Shown here in pieces: positions 25,714 to 36,439 of a DNA stretch of 64,000 nucleotides (the stretch's first letter is position 1; the number at the start of each line of letters is the position of its first letter). Made by a program: the position numbers and the translations under genes. Origin of the DNA: Hormiphora californensis (taxonomy: Eukaryota > Ctenophora > Tentaculata > Cydippida > Pleurobrachiidae); the NCBI GenBank assembly GCA_020137815.1, contig CM035350.1:2751537-2815536 (forward strand), given 5' to 3'. The notes below the pieces were generated by a model. The model worked only from the letters and a program-made list of their open reading frames with translations, was not told the DNA's origin and did not search any database.

Positions 25714-28700
25714 TTATCCTACCACCGCATGGATGTACTGAACAACATTTTTCAGGTGCTCAACTGCAAGTTCATCTGATCCAAAAAGGAACATAAAACC
25801 ATGACTTGCTCGGCTCTCCTCCACGCACCGCACCCTCACTCCATGCTCCTTCAACCACTCCGCATAATGGACCGCCTCATCCCTAATCGCATCACGGGTC
25901 AGGGCCAGCACATAGGTATCGGGTAGGTCAGTAGGGTCATCATCAAAGAGAGGGAACGCATAACAGTTCCGAAGGTTGTCAGGTGACACGGCCAGCTCCC
26001 TTCGAACCAACATTTCAGGGCCCTTCTCAGAAGGGTCTACAACCCGGGACCAGTACGCGGGTACACCCCACATCTTGTCAGGGTATCCAACCGTGTCAAG
26101 GAGAGATAGATCCCCTGCGATGTAGTAGGAGACGTACTTGCGGAGGTTGTCCAGATCTTTGTCTAGGTAGGAGCCCATTAGATAGTTGTAACAACCGAGA
26201 ACTGGGTAGATCAACACCTGGGAATTGATGTTCAATTTAATTTTTTAAATGGCTCACACAAGTTGAAATGTTCAGATTATGAACAATACTTATTACACAC
26301 ACACACAGGAGGAGAGCAAAACCAATGCAAAATGATAATTTGTATTGACCTCATTCAAAGTTTAACACAATGTAGGAGTGTAATATAAGAACATAAGAAT
26401 ATCTCCTTTATTATTATTCTCTACTGATTTCTATGAGGTAGGGGGAAATAGCCATTATAGTACGTAGCCCCAGCGTATTTCCCCGCCTATCCTACTTAAC
26501 AAGGGAAGCAGAATTTACACTAACATCATAGCTCCTGTACATGCAGGTGAGAACAAACTACGTGCCCGTAAGCCATACAAATCAGCGTGACAACGATATT
26601 GAAAATGGATTATGGAAATTGGATTGGAAGTATTCCTCTATACCATTACATTATCATCCATTATTTTAAGTTTCTCATACTGTCACTAGTCCCAGTCAAA
26701 ATTCTATCTGTGAGGGTTCGATAGATCAAGTCATGGCGTCAACGGTCAAACGCACAAATTGACCCAGCAAGAGAAATCGGGTGTGTGTGAGTGTGTTGGC
26801 CGAGTGCGCGCAGCTATCTCCATTCGAAAAGTCTCGCGCGTTACAGAAAGTACGCCCCAGCCACATCTGATCATTCACAGTGCGCCAGATGAGACATGGA
26901 GGAGATCTGGGAGTAGCAACTATTTATCCAGCTGGTGGATTAGTTGTAATTGAATCACACATTTAGTAAGAGTGCACGGTACTTCAAGAAAGGATCAAGA
27001 CTGTGCTGACACACAGTGTTCATGTGGACATGCTCTATTGATCTTCAAGGGGAATTAGTACGACAGGGGGAGCAATGGTTTACTACCATGTCAGTACGGA
27101 ACTAAACATGGATGGCTACTCGACACCAACGGAATTAGATTAGTCCCATTCAAACAGCAGTAAACCCCCCATCGTAACTAAATATATAAGGATCCTGACA
27201 ATTGTGTCAGTTGTCAGGAACAGTGTTCTTGAGAACTGGCAGACGGAACTAAACAGGATGTCACATAATAACAAAAGGGTCTCAGGAGAGATGTGTATAT
27301 TCTATCAGTTTGTATCAAATTTCCTGTACCTACTGGGCGCATAATACTACTAGTACACAGGATGTAGCACGACCTAACACAGGTACCAAAAGGCAGTATT
27401 CCGGTCCTACTACCGCGGTAGAAGGGCCGGAATACTGCATTTGGGTACCGGTATACCGGGGTCAATCATGTGGCTGTCAAACCGTGGACACAGACATGGC
27501 ATGTAATACAGGGAGTGACAAATGTTAGCGCAGGGAGGACACAAAAAACACGAGTACTAGTCGAGTCTAAGTTGTTCAGTTGTTATTTAACCACAAACAT
27601 GTGAGCCAGCTAGCACAATAAAAGGAGCCAGAGAGAGAGAGAGAGAGAGAGGGGGTAGCTAACTAAAGAGATACACATCGAGAAGAAGGGTGGAGATAAT
27701 GGAGACTTTTTTGCTAAAAAGGCGAGGCTAAAACAATTAGTAAAAAGAGATCGGAGATGAGAAAGAGATCGGACGGAGATGAGAAAGAGATCGGACGAGA
27801 AACAATGAACTGTAATTAACCTCATTACACCGAAGGAATGTGTGCAGTACAACACGAAGTTAACTAACTGACCTGTGCTTTGATGGGTGGAAACCCATGA
27901 TTTTCATCACGGTGGATGGCAGATGTTGCGGCTGCAAGGTTTCCACCAGCACTGTCTCCCATCAGAATAACTTTGCGGGGGTCAATGCCTGGGGAGAGAA
28001 ATGAGTAACATGAGGGATGGTGTGCGAGGGAGTCCTAGTGACGACACAAACAACTAACAAGTTACCCCATTAAAATAGGGCGCATTATCCTCATGAAGAA
28101 GAAGATCAACCCTCATCCTATATCATAATACAGAATGTTTGTGGAAGACACGACATTATATACAATATGGATTATACAGTGTATACACATTGTAAATTGA
28201 GGTATCAAAGTGGGACCGATCAGAAGGCGGTATACAGTGACATCAAAGCAGACCTTGCTCCTCAAGAACTGCTTCAATTCTACTTGCTGGGTTGACGGAG
28301 GGAGACAGTTCACATGGGGGAGGACACGTACAAACTTGTGAAACAAACTGCATTTCCCAATTACCCAGTCTCTTGGCGTTGTGCTGGGCCCACTTGACAA
28401 CATAGTAGGTGTCTTCCAGTGCGGTAGGGAATGGGTGTTCTGGGGGCCGCCGGTAATCGATCGAGATGGTCACCATGGCGGATTGGTAGCAGATCCAACT
28501 GACGGCGGAGTGGTACATACGGGCAGTAAAGGCAACCCATCCACCTGGAACAGAAGTTGATAGCTAGAACAGGAAGTAGTTTCCTCTTGCTCACACATTT
28601 AAAACAGTCCCCAAACAATATATTATTGAGGATTTTGAGAGAGAGAGAGAGATTGGAGTGGCCAAAATTATGAGGTAACAGCTTTCACTGCCGCACAGCT

Positions 28701-29419
28701 TTTATAAGGCGATTGGTCAATCGCCTTATAAAAGTTTATGAGGCGCATTAGTAGGAGAAGATATAGGTGGTAGTTTACTAACACAAATCTTAACAAACTA
28801 CTGGAAATTATAACTAACCTCCGTGGGCGTATACAATAAGGCCATCATTGGCGAGTTCGCCGGTGGGTTTATAGATTATTAATTTAACTTGGATCATCCT
28901 GAATAGCACACTTTCTCGTATTGCACCTATAACAAGAGTTACTTTACACTTCTCGTATTGGACCTATAACAAGAGTTACTTTACAAATGGATAGCAGTGT
29001 GAAATTACACCTAGAGATAAGATACAGTTTAGTGACAGTGGCACTGCAGGCATAGAGCCAAAACACAGAACCATGAACCTCAGTTGGCAATGTTCCAGAC
29101 AAGTTCATCGTGTCAATAAAAACTGTACCTCAGGATGGGGCTTTAGAAGGAGGGTAAGATAAGTTGGTAGTCGTAGTGCCTCGACATCTGATACCAGATT
29201 TACACGCCTTGCCAGTCGGCACACAATGTAAACTGTATCCAACATAGAGTTGAGGAATAACGCTGGATATGACTCGCTGTTCTTTTTAACGTGTTTCTTG
29301 TAGAGCGTTAATCCGGTCCAGAGAAGGGCGATCAGACTGGATGTTATGTAGAGAAGGGTCAGGGAACAGGTGTAGATCAGGGCTAGGAGCAGCCCCGCTA
29401 TAAGTAGTAATCGTCTCAT
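25714..29419 (-). CDS. Arylacetamide deacetylase-like serine hydrolase (AADAC/NCEH1 family)
   Basis: Membrane-anchored alpha/beta hydrolase of the hormone-sensitive-lipase family; relatives hydrolyse neutral lipid or xenobiotic esters at the ER. Exons in order: 29129-29419, probably a 14-bp exon at 28950-28963, 28819-28898, 28365-28544, 27873-27988 and 25714-26217. The N-terminus MRRLLLIAGLLLALIYTCSL is a signal anchor followed by a second hydrophobic stretch. The oxyanion motif HGGGW spans the 28819/28365 junction. The nucleophile is in MGDSAGGNLAA (27873-27988). The acid is probably Asp in ALTRDAIRDEA, and the His is in RASHGFMFLFG. Without the short exon the junction 29129 to 28898 is out of phase (0 versus 2). 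The Met at 29419 is preferred over 29470 because it starts the signal anchor. The intron 26218-27872 holds only a small hairpin element. Confidence 0.92.
27382..27449. repeat. 68-bp hairpin element
   Basis: GGTACCAAAAGGCAGTATTCC at the left pairs with GGAATACTGC and GGGTACC at the right around a CCGCGG centre. It lies in the last intron of the hydrolase gene and may be a small MITE. Confidence 0.65.
28950..28963 (-). CDS. Candidate 14-bp microexon of the hydrolase
   Basis: The minus strand reads TTATAG, GTCCAATACGAGAA, GTGTAA: an acceptor, 14 bases and a donor. Joining it converts phase 0 to phase 2 and gives KPHPEVQYEKMIQVKLIIYK in one open frame, which nothing else in this interval does. 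It lies in one of two tandem copies of a 37-bp unit (28910-28983). Confidence 0.35.
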
Positions 29420-29494
29420 TGCTACAACAAGATTATTTGGTGAGAGTGTATTGGGATAGTTGTGGATCAATCTCTCTCTTCTCTTGAGGAAAAC

Positions 29495-29743
29495 GGCCAG
29501 CGTTAAAATCTGGGTATTTCGTGAGTGCTGACAAACGGTTTTTTAGGGTTAGGGCTAAAGTGGGGTTAGGGTTAGGGCTGGGGTTTGGGTTGGGGTTAGG
29601 CCTTGACATTTCCTACCAGATAAACTTTGAATTAGCCAAAACGGTTGAGTGGTTTGGCGGTTAGAGTCATTTTAGTGAATCAACTTTTTTGGCAGCGCGC
29701 ACCTGTAAACAGGCCACCAAACACCCAGATCGTAACGGCGCCC
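29495..29743. mobile_element. Mutator-like MITE with telomere-like core, copy A
   Basis: Ends GGCCAGCGTTAAAATCTGGG and ACCCAGATCGTAACGGCG are imperfect inverted repeats. The 9-mer GAGGAAAAC flanks both sides (29486-29494 and 29744-29752). The core contains GGGTTAGGGTTAGGG, like telomeric repeat but interstitial. It lies about 65 bp upstream of the hydrolase start codon. Confidence 0.85.
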
Positions 29744-29997
29744 GAGGAAAACAAGATAAACAGTTGGAATAAGAAAACTGCTTAAAAAAATACAAAACAT
29801 GCATTTTCGACTATGTATTTAAAAGATATAAAGATAGGGAATTATACAACCCGTATACACTAGAAAACACTGATAAGTGATAATAATCACTATAATAACA
29901 ACTTGGATATTAGGATAAGCAAACCTGGATAACCCGGAGTAACCTATGAGTATTGCCCAGCTAGACTGTGTTTCGGGAGCCAAATGTAAAGGGAGGG

Positions 29998-30455
29998 TTA
30001 GAACATAACAAAATGAGTATCCTTTTTAACCTTGTATTGATTTAAAAATTCATTTTCTAACCTGTTGCCCGCAGGTTTATCAAAACGTTGGTAGCTAGAG
30101 AATAAATTACTTGCTTTCTTTTTACTTATGGTTTTGATAGCATTCAACTCTATTCTTTTTAGCCAGAGGGCAACCCCCCTAGTGAATGTCTTACACTTAG
30201 CTAATGAACGTTTTTTCTGGCTTATAAATAGGGATACCCTCTCTGGATCCGCCTCAATAATGTTCAAGAGCTGAGCTGTGTTGATAATTTCTCTCTCAAA
30301 AAGCATGTTTAGAGGAAGTTTTTTTTCCATTCGGCCAACTCGACATCTGACTTTTGTTGTGCAGTGCACCCCGATTAGTCTTTGCACTGGAGTTGAATCT
30401 GAAACGGGTATACTTATTAGATTTTAGAATTAATTAACCTGTTAACTGTTTTCTA

Positions 30456-30497
<42 letters not shown>

Positions 30498-30569
30498 ATA
30501 GTTTTATTTACCTTGCTGTGCAGTATCAAAGTTTGCTTGTGTCAGATGGGGCGCAGCTCGGGGCGGCAT
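29998..30569 (-). CDS. Hypothetical 152-residue basic protein, two exons
   Basis: Exon 30512-30569 starts MPPRAAPHLTQANFDTAQQ and has donor GTAAAT. Exon 29998-30398 has acceptor TTTCAG and continues DSTPVQRLIGVHC... to a TAA stop. The join makes a single open frame. The second exon is rich in Lys/Arg and has no motif I recognise. I see no signal peptide or membrane segment. It sits among Mutator-like repeats upstream of the hydrolase gene, so it could also be a repeat-derived frame. The consistent splice signals and start are the only support. Confidence 0.35.
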
Positions 30570-30644
30570 GAATTGTAGTGTTCCCTCCAGTCCTCAGGGA
30601 GCATTTGGGGCACCTTAGATTGCCCCTTGGGGGTAGGTGATGAG

Positions 30645-30745
30645 TGCTAGAAGCAGCTCCGCTATAAGTAGTAATCGTCTCATTGCTACAACAAGATTAT
30701 TTGGTGAGAGTGTATTTGGATATTTGTGGATCACTCTCTCTTCAC
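30645..30745. pseudogene. Partial duplicate of the hydrolase start region
   Basis: This stretch repeats about 29390-29480, including the reverse complement of ATGAGACGATTACTACTT and the next codons. It lacks the rest of the exon. It is followed, as in the original, by a telomere-core Mutator-like element (30780-31130). Confidence 0.75.
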
Positions 30746-30779
30746 GACTTGAACATGAACAGGCTCCTCATTGGCAAAC

Positions 30780-31130
30780 GGGCCAGCGTTAAAATCTGGG
30801 TGTTTCGTGAGTGCTGACAAACGGTTTTTTAGGGTTAGGGCTAAAATAGGGTTAGGGTTAGGGCTGGCCGCTGGGGTTTGGGTTGGGGTTAGGGCCTAAC
30901 CGTTAGGCCTTGACATTTCCTACCAGATAAACTTTGAATTAGCCAAAATGGTTGAGTGGTTTGGCGGTTAGAGCCATTTTAGTGAATCAACTTTTTTGGA
31001 AGCACACACCTGTAAACAGGCCACCAAACACCTTGGCCTATGCTACAGGCCCCGAAGCCGTGAGAAACGTGCACACTAGGGGTCTGCAGCGCATGCCAAC
31101 CAAATACCCAGATCGTATTTAACAGCGCCC
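30780..31130. mobile_element. Mutator-like MITE with telomere-like core, copy B
   Basis: Ends GGGCCAGCGTTAAAATCTGG and CAGCGCCC, flanked by TGGCAAAC on both sides (30772-30779 and 31131-31138). The interior matches copy A plus an unrelated segment of about 75 bp near 31031-31105. Confidence 0.78.
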
Positions 31131-31347
31131 TGGCAAACTGCTGCTGGCGGCGCGATTATAATCTGGGTGCCTTACCCAATGTGAATGAGACTCATCGAGA
31201 TTAACTCTTCATACGGTTACCCCCTTTCTCTCTTCGACAGCTTCTCTTCGGCTGTTGGAAAGTGACGCCAATAGGGATCCCTAAAAAAGTTCAGTATTTA
31301 CACAGCGTTTACACATAACAGTCTTTACACAGTCGTTACACCCAGAG

Positions 31348-31620
31348 GGAAAACGTTAAAATCTGGGTGCCTTTCATTACTAACAATTCGTAGTTTTAGC
31401 GCACGCGACGGGTTAGGGCTATCCGTTAGGGTCTGGTTAGGATTTGGTTTGGGGTTATCGGTTAGGGCTATCGATTCTCTAACCGATACCGTTTAGTTTA
31501 CTCAAATTGGCCATGTGGTTGCGTGGCTATAGGCGCTTGAAAAAAGTCGGTCTGAGTGTACTCTTTTGGTAGCGCGCACCTGTAAAGAGGCTGAAAGGCA
31601 CCCAGATTATAATCGCGCCC
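31348..31620. mobile_element. Mutator-like MITE, copy C
   Basis: Ends GGGAAAACGTTAAAATCTGG and CAGATTATAATCGCGCCC. The 9-mer CACCCAGAG flanks it at 31339-31347 and 31621-31629. The core again has GGTTAGGG-type repeats, more diverged. Confidence 0.85.
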
Positions 31621-31807
31621 CACCCAGAGGGCCAGCGTTAAAATCTGGGTGTTTTGGGAGTGCTGACAAACGGTTTTTTAGGGTTAGGGCTAAAGTAGGG
31701 TTAGGGTTGGGGTTTGGGTTGGGTTTGGGTTGGGGTTAGGCCTTGACATTCCCTACCAGATAAACTTTGAATCAGCCAAAACGGTTGAGTGGTTTGGCGG
31801 TTAGAGC

Positions 31808-32909
31808 GGAAAACGTTAAAATCTGGGTGCCTTTCATTGCTAACAATTCGTAGTTTTAGCGCGCGCGACGGGTTAGGGCTATCCGTTAGGGTCTGGTTAG
31901 GGTTTGGTTTGGGGTTATCGGTTAGGGCTATCGATTCTCTGTCAGTTACCGTTTAGTTTACTCAAATTGGCCATGTGGTTGCGTGGCTATAGCCGTTTAA
32001 AAAAGTCGGTCTAAGTGTACTCTTTTGGTAGCGCGCACCTGTAAACTACGGTGGCAGATTCCGGCCAAGTGTTTTTTCAATCAAGTGAAATGTTTTTGTT
32101 TGAAGTTTAATAAAAATTTTATTTCAAAATGAAAATAAATATGTCGTTAAAATTATTGGCCGGAATCTGCCACGCGGGTGGCAGATTCCGGCCAAGATTC
32201 TCAAAAAACCTTGGCCAGAATCTGCCACACACGTGGCAGATTCTGGCCAACCAACTAAAACGTGTTTATATCAAAGCGAAAACCACTGTACCCGACTAAT
32301 TTTGATACGCTGAATCACGTAAGATACTTTTCCAATCTCTCAGAGGTCGGGAAAGTGTCATAATTGACCATAATTGGGTCTAATTGACCCCACTTACAAC
32401 TTTTTACCTTAAAACGATAGACGCTTATGTGAAGGCACTTTTCCGACTAATTTTGATACGCTGAATCACGTAAGCATTTTTTCCAAGTCCTCCGAGGTCG
32501 GGAAAGTGCCTTAATTGGGTATAATTGGGTCTAATTAGCCTTAATTGTTCAATTAGGGCACTTTGACGATCTCTGAGGACTTGGAAAAATTGCTTGCGTG
32601 ATTCAGCGTATCAAAATTAGTCGGGTACAGTGGTTTTCGCTTTGATATAAACACGTTTTAGTTGGTTGGCCAGAATCTGCCACGTGTGTGGCAGATTCTG
32701 GCCAAGGTTTTTTGAGAATCTTGGCCGGAATCTGCCACCCGCGTGGCAGATTCCGGCCAATAATTTTAACGACATATTTATTTTCATTTTGAAATAAAAT
32801 TTTTATAAAATTTCAAACAAAAACATTTCACTTGATTGAAAAAAACTCTTGGCCGGAATCTGCCACCGTAGTAAACAGGCCGCAAGGTACCCAGATTATA
32901 ATCGCGCCC
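31808..32909. mobile_element. Mutator-like MITE, copy E, nested in D and itself interrupted
   Basis: Ends GGAAAACGTTAAAATCTGGG and TTATAATCGCGCCC, flanked by the 9-mer GGTTAGAGC (31799-31807 and 32910-32918). Its right end is split by the foldback element at 32047-32870. Confidence 0.85.
32047..32870. mobile_element. 824-bp foldback element inserted in copy E
   Basis: Ends TACGGTGGCAGATTCCGGCC are inverted. GTAAAC flanks both sides (32041-32046 and 32871-32876), and removing the element restores the conserved CCTGTAAACAGGCC of the host family. The arms contain several TGGCAGATTCYGGCCAA units in both orientations. Confidence 0.88.
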
Positions 32910-33237
32910 GGTTAGAGCCATTTTAGTGAATCAACTTTTTTGGCAGAACTGGGTGTAAATGACTGCGCGGCGTCTTTTGCACTCGATTTGCAGCGTTTTC
33001 GGAAACTTTTTCGCCGCGGTACACACTGAACGAACTACTTCGACGACGCGGACGTTCATCTCCAAATTTTAAAAAGTGCTCCCAAAAACAGCATCTGCAC
33101 GCAAAAAAAAATTCCAACTTGTTGGCAAAAAGGTGGAATTCGCGCAGATGATCCACGCGTTCTGAGCTGTGATTGGTCGGCGTGACCTGAATGTGCTCGA
33201 CCTGAACATTTCCGAGTGTGCTCCATAGGGATCCCTA

Positions 33238-34706
33238 TAGTGGAAGCTCTTACGGTAATTCCCACGCCCCGAGATATTGAGATATGTCCCTAGGATGGCG
33301 GAACCGCCCGTAGGGGCAGTCCCAAGCTATGACGACGATGGAGAAGCCCAAGAAATCTTCAAGTATAGGAGAATGTTTGGGTAGTACGATGAGAAGTACA
33401 CTGTTTAGTGCAATGAGTGATATAATGTTGGTAAAGAAAGGAACTCTGAATCGTCAACGCGAGCGAGAAGCGGTAGAGGATTTACTAAAAGAGATCTTGG
33501 AAAAGGATACGGAGGATAATGAGCGTCAATTTATTGAGGAAGCACTACCGCTAGATTACAAGTTGAAGGAGTACCATGCAGAAAAACTCCAGGCTATCAC
33601 TAAGAAACTCTGTCGCCACATTCTCCAGTTAGGGAGGGAAATAGGGAATGAGAAACGATTGTGTGAAACTAAGATGAAGAACTATGAAAGTGCTAGAACG
33701 AAAGAAAGCCTGCAACTGGAGGACTGTAATAGGAAACTGGAGGAGGTACAGAAAGAACTTAGCACGTTCAAAGAAGAAGTCGACAAGCATCGGGTAGCAA
33801 GGATTGCATTGCAAGGGAAGCTGATAGAAGCACAAAATAGTTTGATTGAAGTACAAAAACGTGAAAACAACTCGATGTCAGAGTCTGTCCAAAAGCAGTT
33901 GCATGACTACTCCAAGGTCCTTGTACAGAATTGTTCAGCTGCTATTGCTCCATCTCGCCTGAAGGAAGCATGGAAGAAGGCGACAGTTTCCTCTCCACCA
34001 ACAGAAAGAACAACTCCGGATAGAAAGCTGAATTTGGTTATATTTGGGCTCCCAGAAACCACTGCCAGGGCTACTGATCATGAAGTTCAGGATATCTTTG
34101 CTGAGCTAAATGAGAAACCTGTCGTGACCTCCACAAAGCGGGTTGGCCTAAAGACTGATGACCGAGTGAGACCTGTTATCGTCACCCTTGAAAGAAGGGA
34201 ATCCTTGCTGCAGCTTCTTCGGAAAGCAAAGCAGCTGCAGAGTTCAGAGAAGTTTTCATCCGTTTTTCTCTCTCCCGACCTATCACCAGACGAACAGCGA
34301 GAGCGGAAATCTCTTGTTGATACTCTGAAAAAACTAAAACGAGATAATCCGAATGGACGTTATTGGATTAGTAAGGGGGTCATTAAATGTGGCTAAGTGA
34401 ACTCTAACCATTGAATTTTAAATCGAAAGGACTATCCAAATTGCCCACAAAAAGGGGCGTATATGTATGCAATGTATACATTTTTAGATTTAATAATAAT
34501 AATAATAACCACGCCCCGTGGGAAAGTTTTTGACCGTGGGAAAGTTTTCAAAGCGTGGGAAAAGAGAGATACATACAATAACTACAAAAAATAAATTGTT
34601 TTTTCTTAGTTATTGTATGTACCTCTCTTTTCCCACGCTTTGAAAACTTTCCCACGGTCAAAAACTTTCCCACGGGGCGTGGGAATTACCGTAAGAGCTT
34701 CCACTA
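33238..34706. mobile_element. TIR element carrying a LINE-ORF1-like gene, 3-bp target duplication
   Basis: Ends TAGTGGAAGCTCTTACGGTA are inverted and flanked by CTA (33235-33237 and 34707-34709). Removing the element restores GGGATCCCTAAAAAAGTTC, a sequence found intact at 31273 and 50954. The right third (about 34508-34685) is itself a hairpin. Inside is the 355-codon frame 33329-34396. A 3-bp duplication occurs in PIF/Harbinger and EnSpm groups; the superfamily is not resolved. Confidence 0.8.
33329..34396 (+). CDS. Coiled-coil/RRM-like protein resembling invertebrate LINE ORF1
   Basis: A single 355-residue open frame. Residues about 90-195 are predicted coiled coil (heptad-rich, Lys/Glu/Gln). 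From about 230 the sequence DRKLNLVIFGLPE, a basic VKR-like turn (TSTKRVGLK), RPVIVTL, FLSPDLSPDEQRERKSLVDTL and a final GRYWISKGVIKCG follow the pattern of the RNA-binding C-terminal part of ORF1 proteins of metazoan non-LTR retrotransposons. No zinc knuckle, endonuclease or reverse transcriptase follows, and the element ends at 34706. So it is either a retrotransposon-derived gene captured by a DNA transposon or a domesticated copy. The start is the first ATG giving the long frame. Confidence 0.65.
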   Translation: MTTMEKPKKSSSIGECLGSTMRSTLFSAMSDIMLVKKGTLNRQREREAVEDLLKEILEKDTEDNERQFIEEALPLDYKLKEYHAEKLQAITKKLCRHILQLGREIGNEKRLCETKMKNYESARTKESLQLEDCNRKLEEVQKELSTFKEEVDKHRVARIALQGKLIEAQNSLIEVQKRENNSMSESVQKQLHDYSKVLVQNCSAAIAPSRLKEAWKKATVSSPPTERTTPDRKLNLVIFGLPETTARATDHEVQDIFAELNEKPVVTSTKRVGLKTDDRVRPVIVTLERRESLLQLLRKAKQLQSSEKFSSVFLSPDLSPDEQRERKSLVDTLKKLKRDNPNGRYWISKGVIKCG

Positions 34707-35136
34707 CTAAAAAAGTTCAGTATTTACACAGCGTTTACACCAGAGCGCTGTGATTGGCTGAAATTTCTGACGATGAAAAATTTAAGCCAATCACAGCGCA
34801 GATTTCAAAATTTTTATTCCCACGCTACCGTGGGAAAAACTGAAATGGCTTAAAGCCGACTCGCGTCAACCCCCTCCCCCTTGTCCAGATATGTCCGTAA
34901 TCGGCTACCTCCCCCCTCCCCCTACCCCTAAGGACGTCCATGTTTTTTTGTTCTTTTTTACCCCCCCCTCCCTCCCCCCTGTCCAAGCCTGTCCGAATTT
35001 CGTCCACTCAAAGATTTACCATGACAATTGACAAACAGAATCGTTTCTTAGATGAGGACTATAATAGACACAGAATTTACGGTATGAATAAAAATACATT
35101 TATAAGAGATACGCATGCATAATATAATTTTACTGT

Positions 35137-36439
35137 TTACATAACCGTTGACGACACTCTGGATGTTCTAGCTAAAGCGTTCATTGCCACTTGACTAGTT
35201 GTTGAAACCCTAGTTGTGTTTGCTACCACTTGACTAGTTGTTGAAACCCTAGTGGTTAAAGGGTTTGCTACCACTTGACTAGTTGTTGAAACCCTACTTG
35301 TTAAAGGGTTCGCAACCACGTGACTCGTCTCCGTTTCCTTGGTAGCGCTTCTCCTACAAATCACCCTCCACCAAAATGTCCTGATTGCCTGGATTCGGAA
35401 AAAGTAAATTCCCGGGTTGATCATGGAGTTGAGGGGAATGGCAAGGTAGATTCCACTTTTAAAAACAGATGTCCACCATGAATATTTATCTAGAGTCTGT
35501 CTCTGCACTTTGTGCAAAAATTGGATAGTGATAAAATATCCGTTGAATATAAAGGATGTAACAGCTAAAATGACGATCGTAATGATTGCTTGAGTCCGGA
35601 CTGTTTCCTCTTTTGAAGCTTTAGCATCCATTCTAGACAACCTCCGTGCCGGTGCATTGATTGATGCTAAAAGCTTAATCACAGTTAACATGGTACTGAC
35701 GAACAGTACTGCTACAATGGAAAGGAAAACTGCAATTCTGATCCAGTAATCTATCTCAAGGTAAGTATGGTAGGAATTTATATCACGTCTGTGGATTGGT
35801 GAAAACATGTAAGTGTCCCAGTTAAAAATGAATCCCCGAAGGGTCTCGCGTGTTGTCATGACGACCGTGTAGATTACAGCAAAGACCGCAATTGCCATTC
35901 TGTTTATCTGGTAAAAGGGCATCCAAACGCCAATAGTTCGACTAACTGACATAATGATAGTGGCTATCCCACTCAGTTCAGCGGCGATCCTTTCAATGGC
36001 AAGAGTTACAATAAAGCAGATTACCCCTGCGGTATACAGCGTATTTGGATCTTTTGCCTTGTTTCCATAGATGTCCGTAGTTCGAAGTTCGTAGCGGATC
36101 ACGATTTTGAGGAAGGCTGTCAAGCACACAATGATGTCAATCGAGTTGAGGAATAACAACAGGCGATTGCCAAACGATTTCGTTGTCCTGTGGTGCAGAC
36201 AAAATTAGTAATCGATAAAACCAAACTATTATTTACAATTTCGTGCCAAAAGTTAGTTAAGATTTTACATAGTACATACATCAACAACATAACACATTAC
36301 AATAAATAATCACCTACCTTTCTTGTTTGATAAAGTAGATTAACGTCAGTGTGTTGGTAATAATTCCAAAGAATGCAATGCCACCACTGGCATACGTCCA
36401 ATCTAAACTATTGTCTGTGTGTCCAATAGATTTGTTCAT
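35137..36439 (-). CDS. Rhodopsin-like seven-helix receptor (class A GPCR)
   Basis: Two exons, 36318-36439 and 35137-36187, join in frame across an AG/G Arg codon. Helix 1 is GIAFFGIITNTLTLIYF. Helix 2 is LFLNSIDIIVCLTAF. The end of helix 3 has MSVSRTIGVWMPF where class A receptors have the DRY box, so the acidic residue is replaced by Ser. Helix 7 is IPLNSMINPGIYFFRI, matching NPxxY. About 392 residues in all. The C-terminal tail holds three or four degenerate repeats of TSQVVANPLTTRVST, rich in Ser/Thr and so possible phosphorylation sites. The ligand cannot be inferred. An upstream exon is possible because the N-terminus before helix 1 is only about 18 residues. Confidence 0.82.

Larger units (their letters stand above)
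31630..32945. mobile_element. Mutator-like MITE, copy D, interrupted by copy E
   Basis: It begins GGCCAGCGTTAAAATCTGGG and runs to GGCGGTTAGAGC, then resumes after copy E with GGTTAGAGCCATTTTAGTG. The right end is missing after about 32945. It is the outer layer of a three-layer nest. Confidence 0.75.

Noticed and set aside
29540-29600. A true telomere or chromosome end
   Set aside because: The TTAGGG-like units are few, degenerate and lie inside elements with target duplications.
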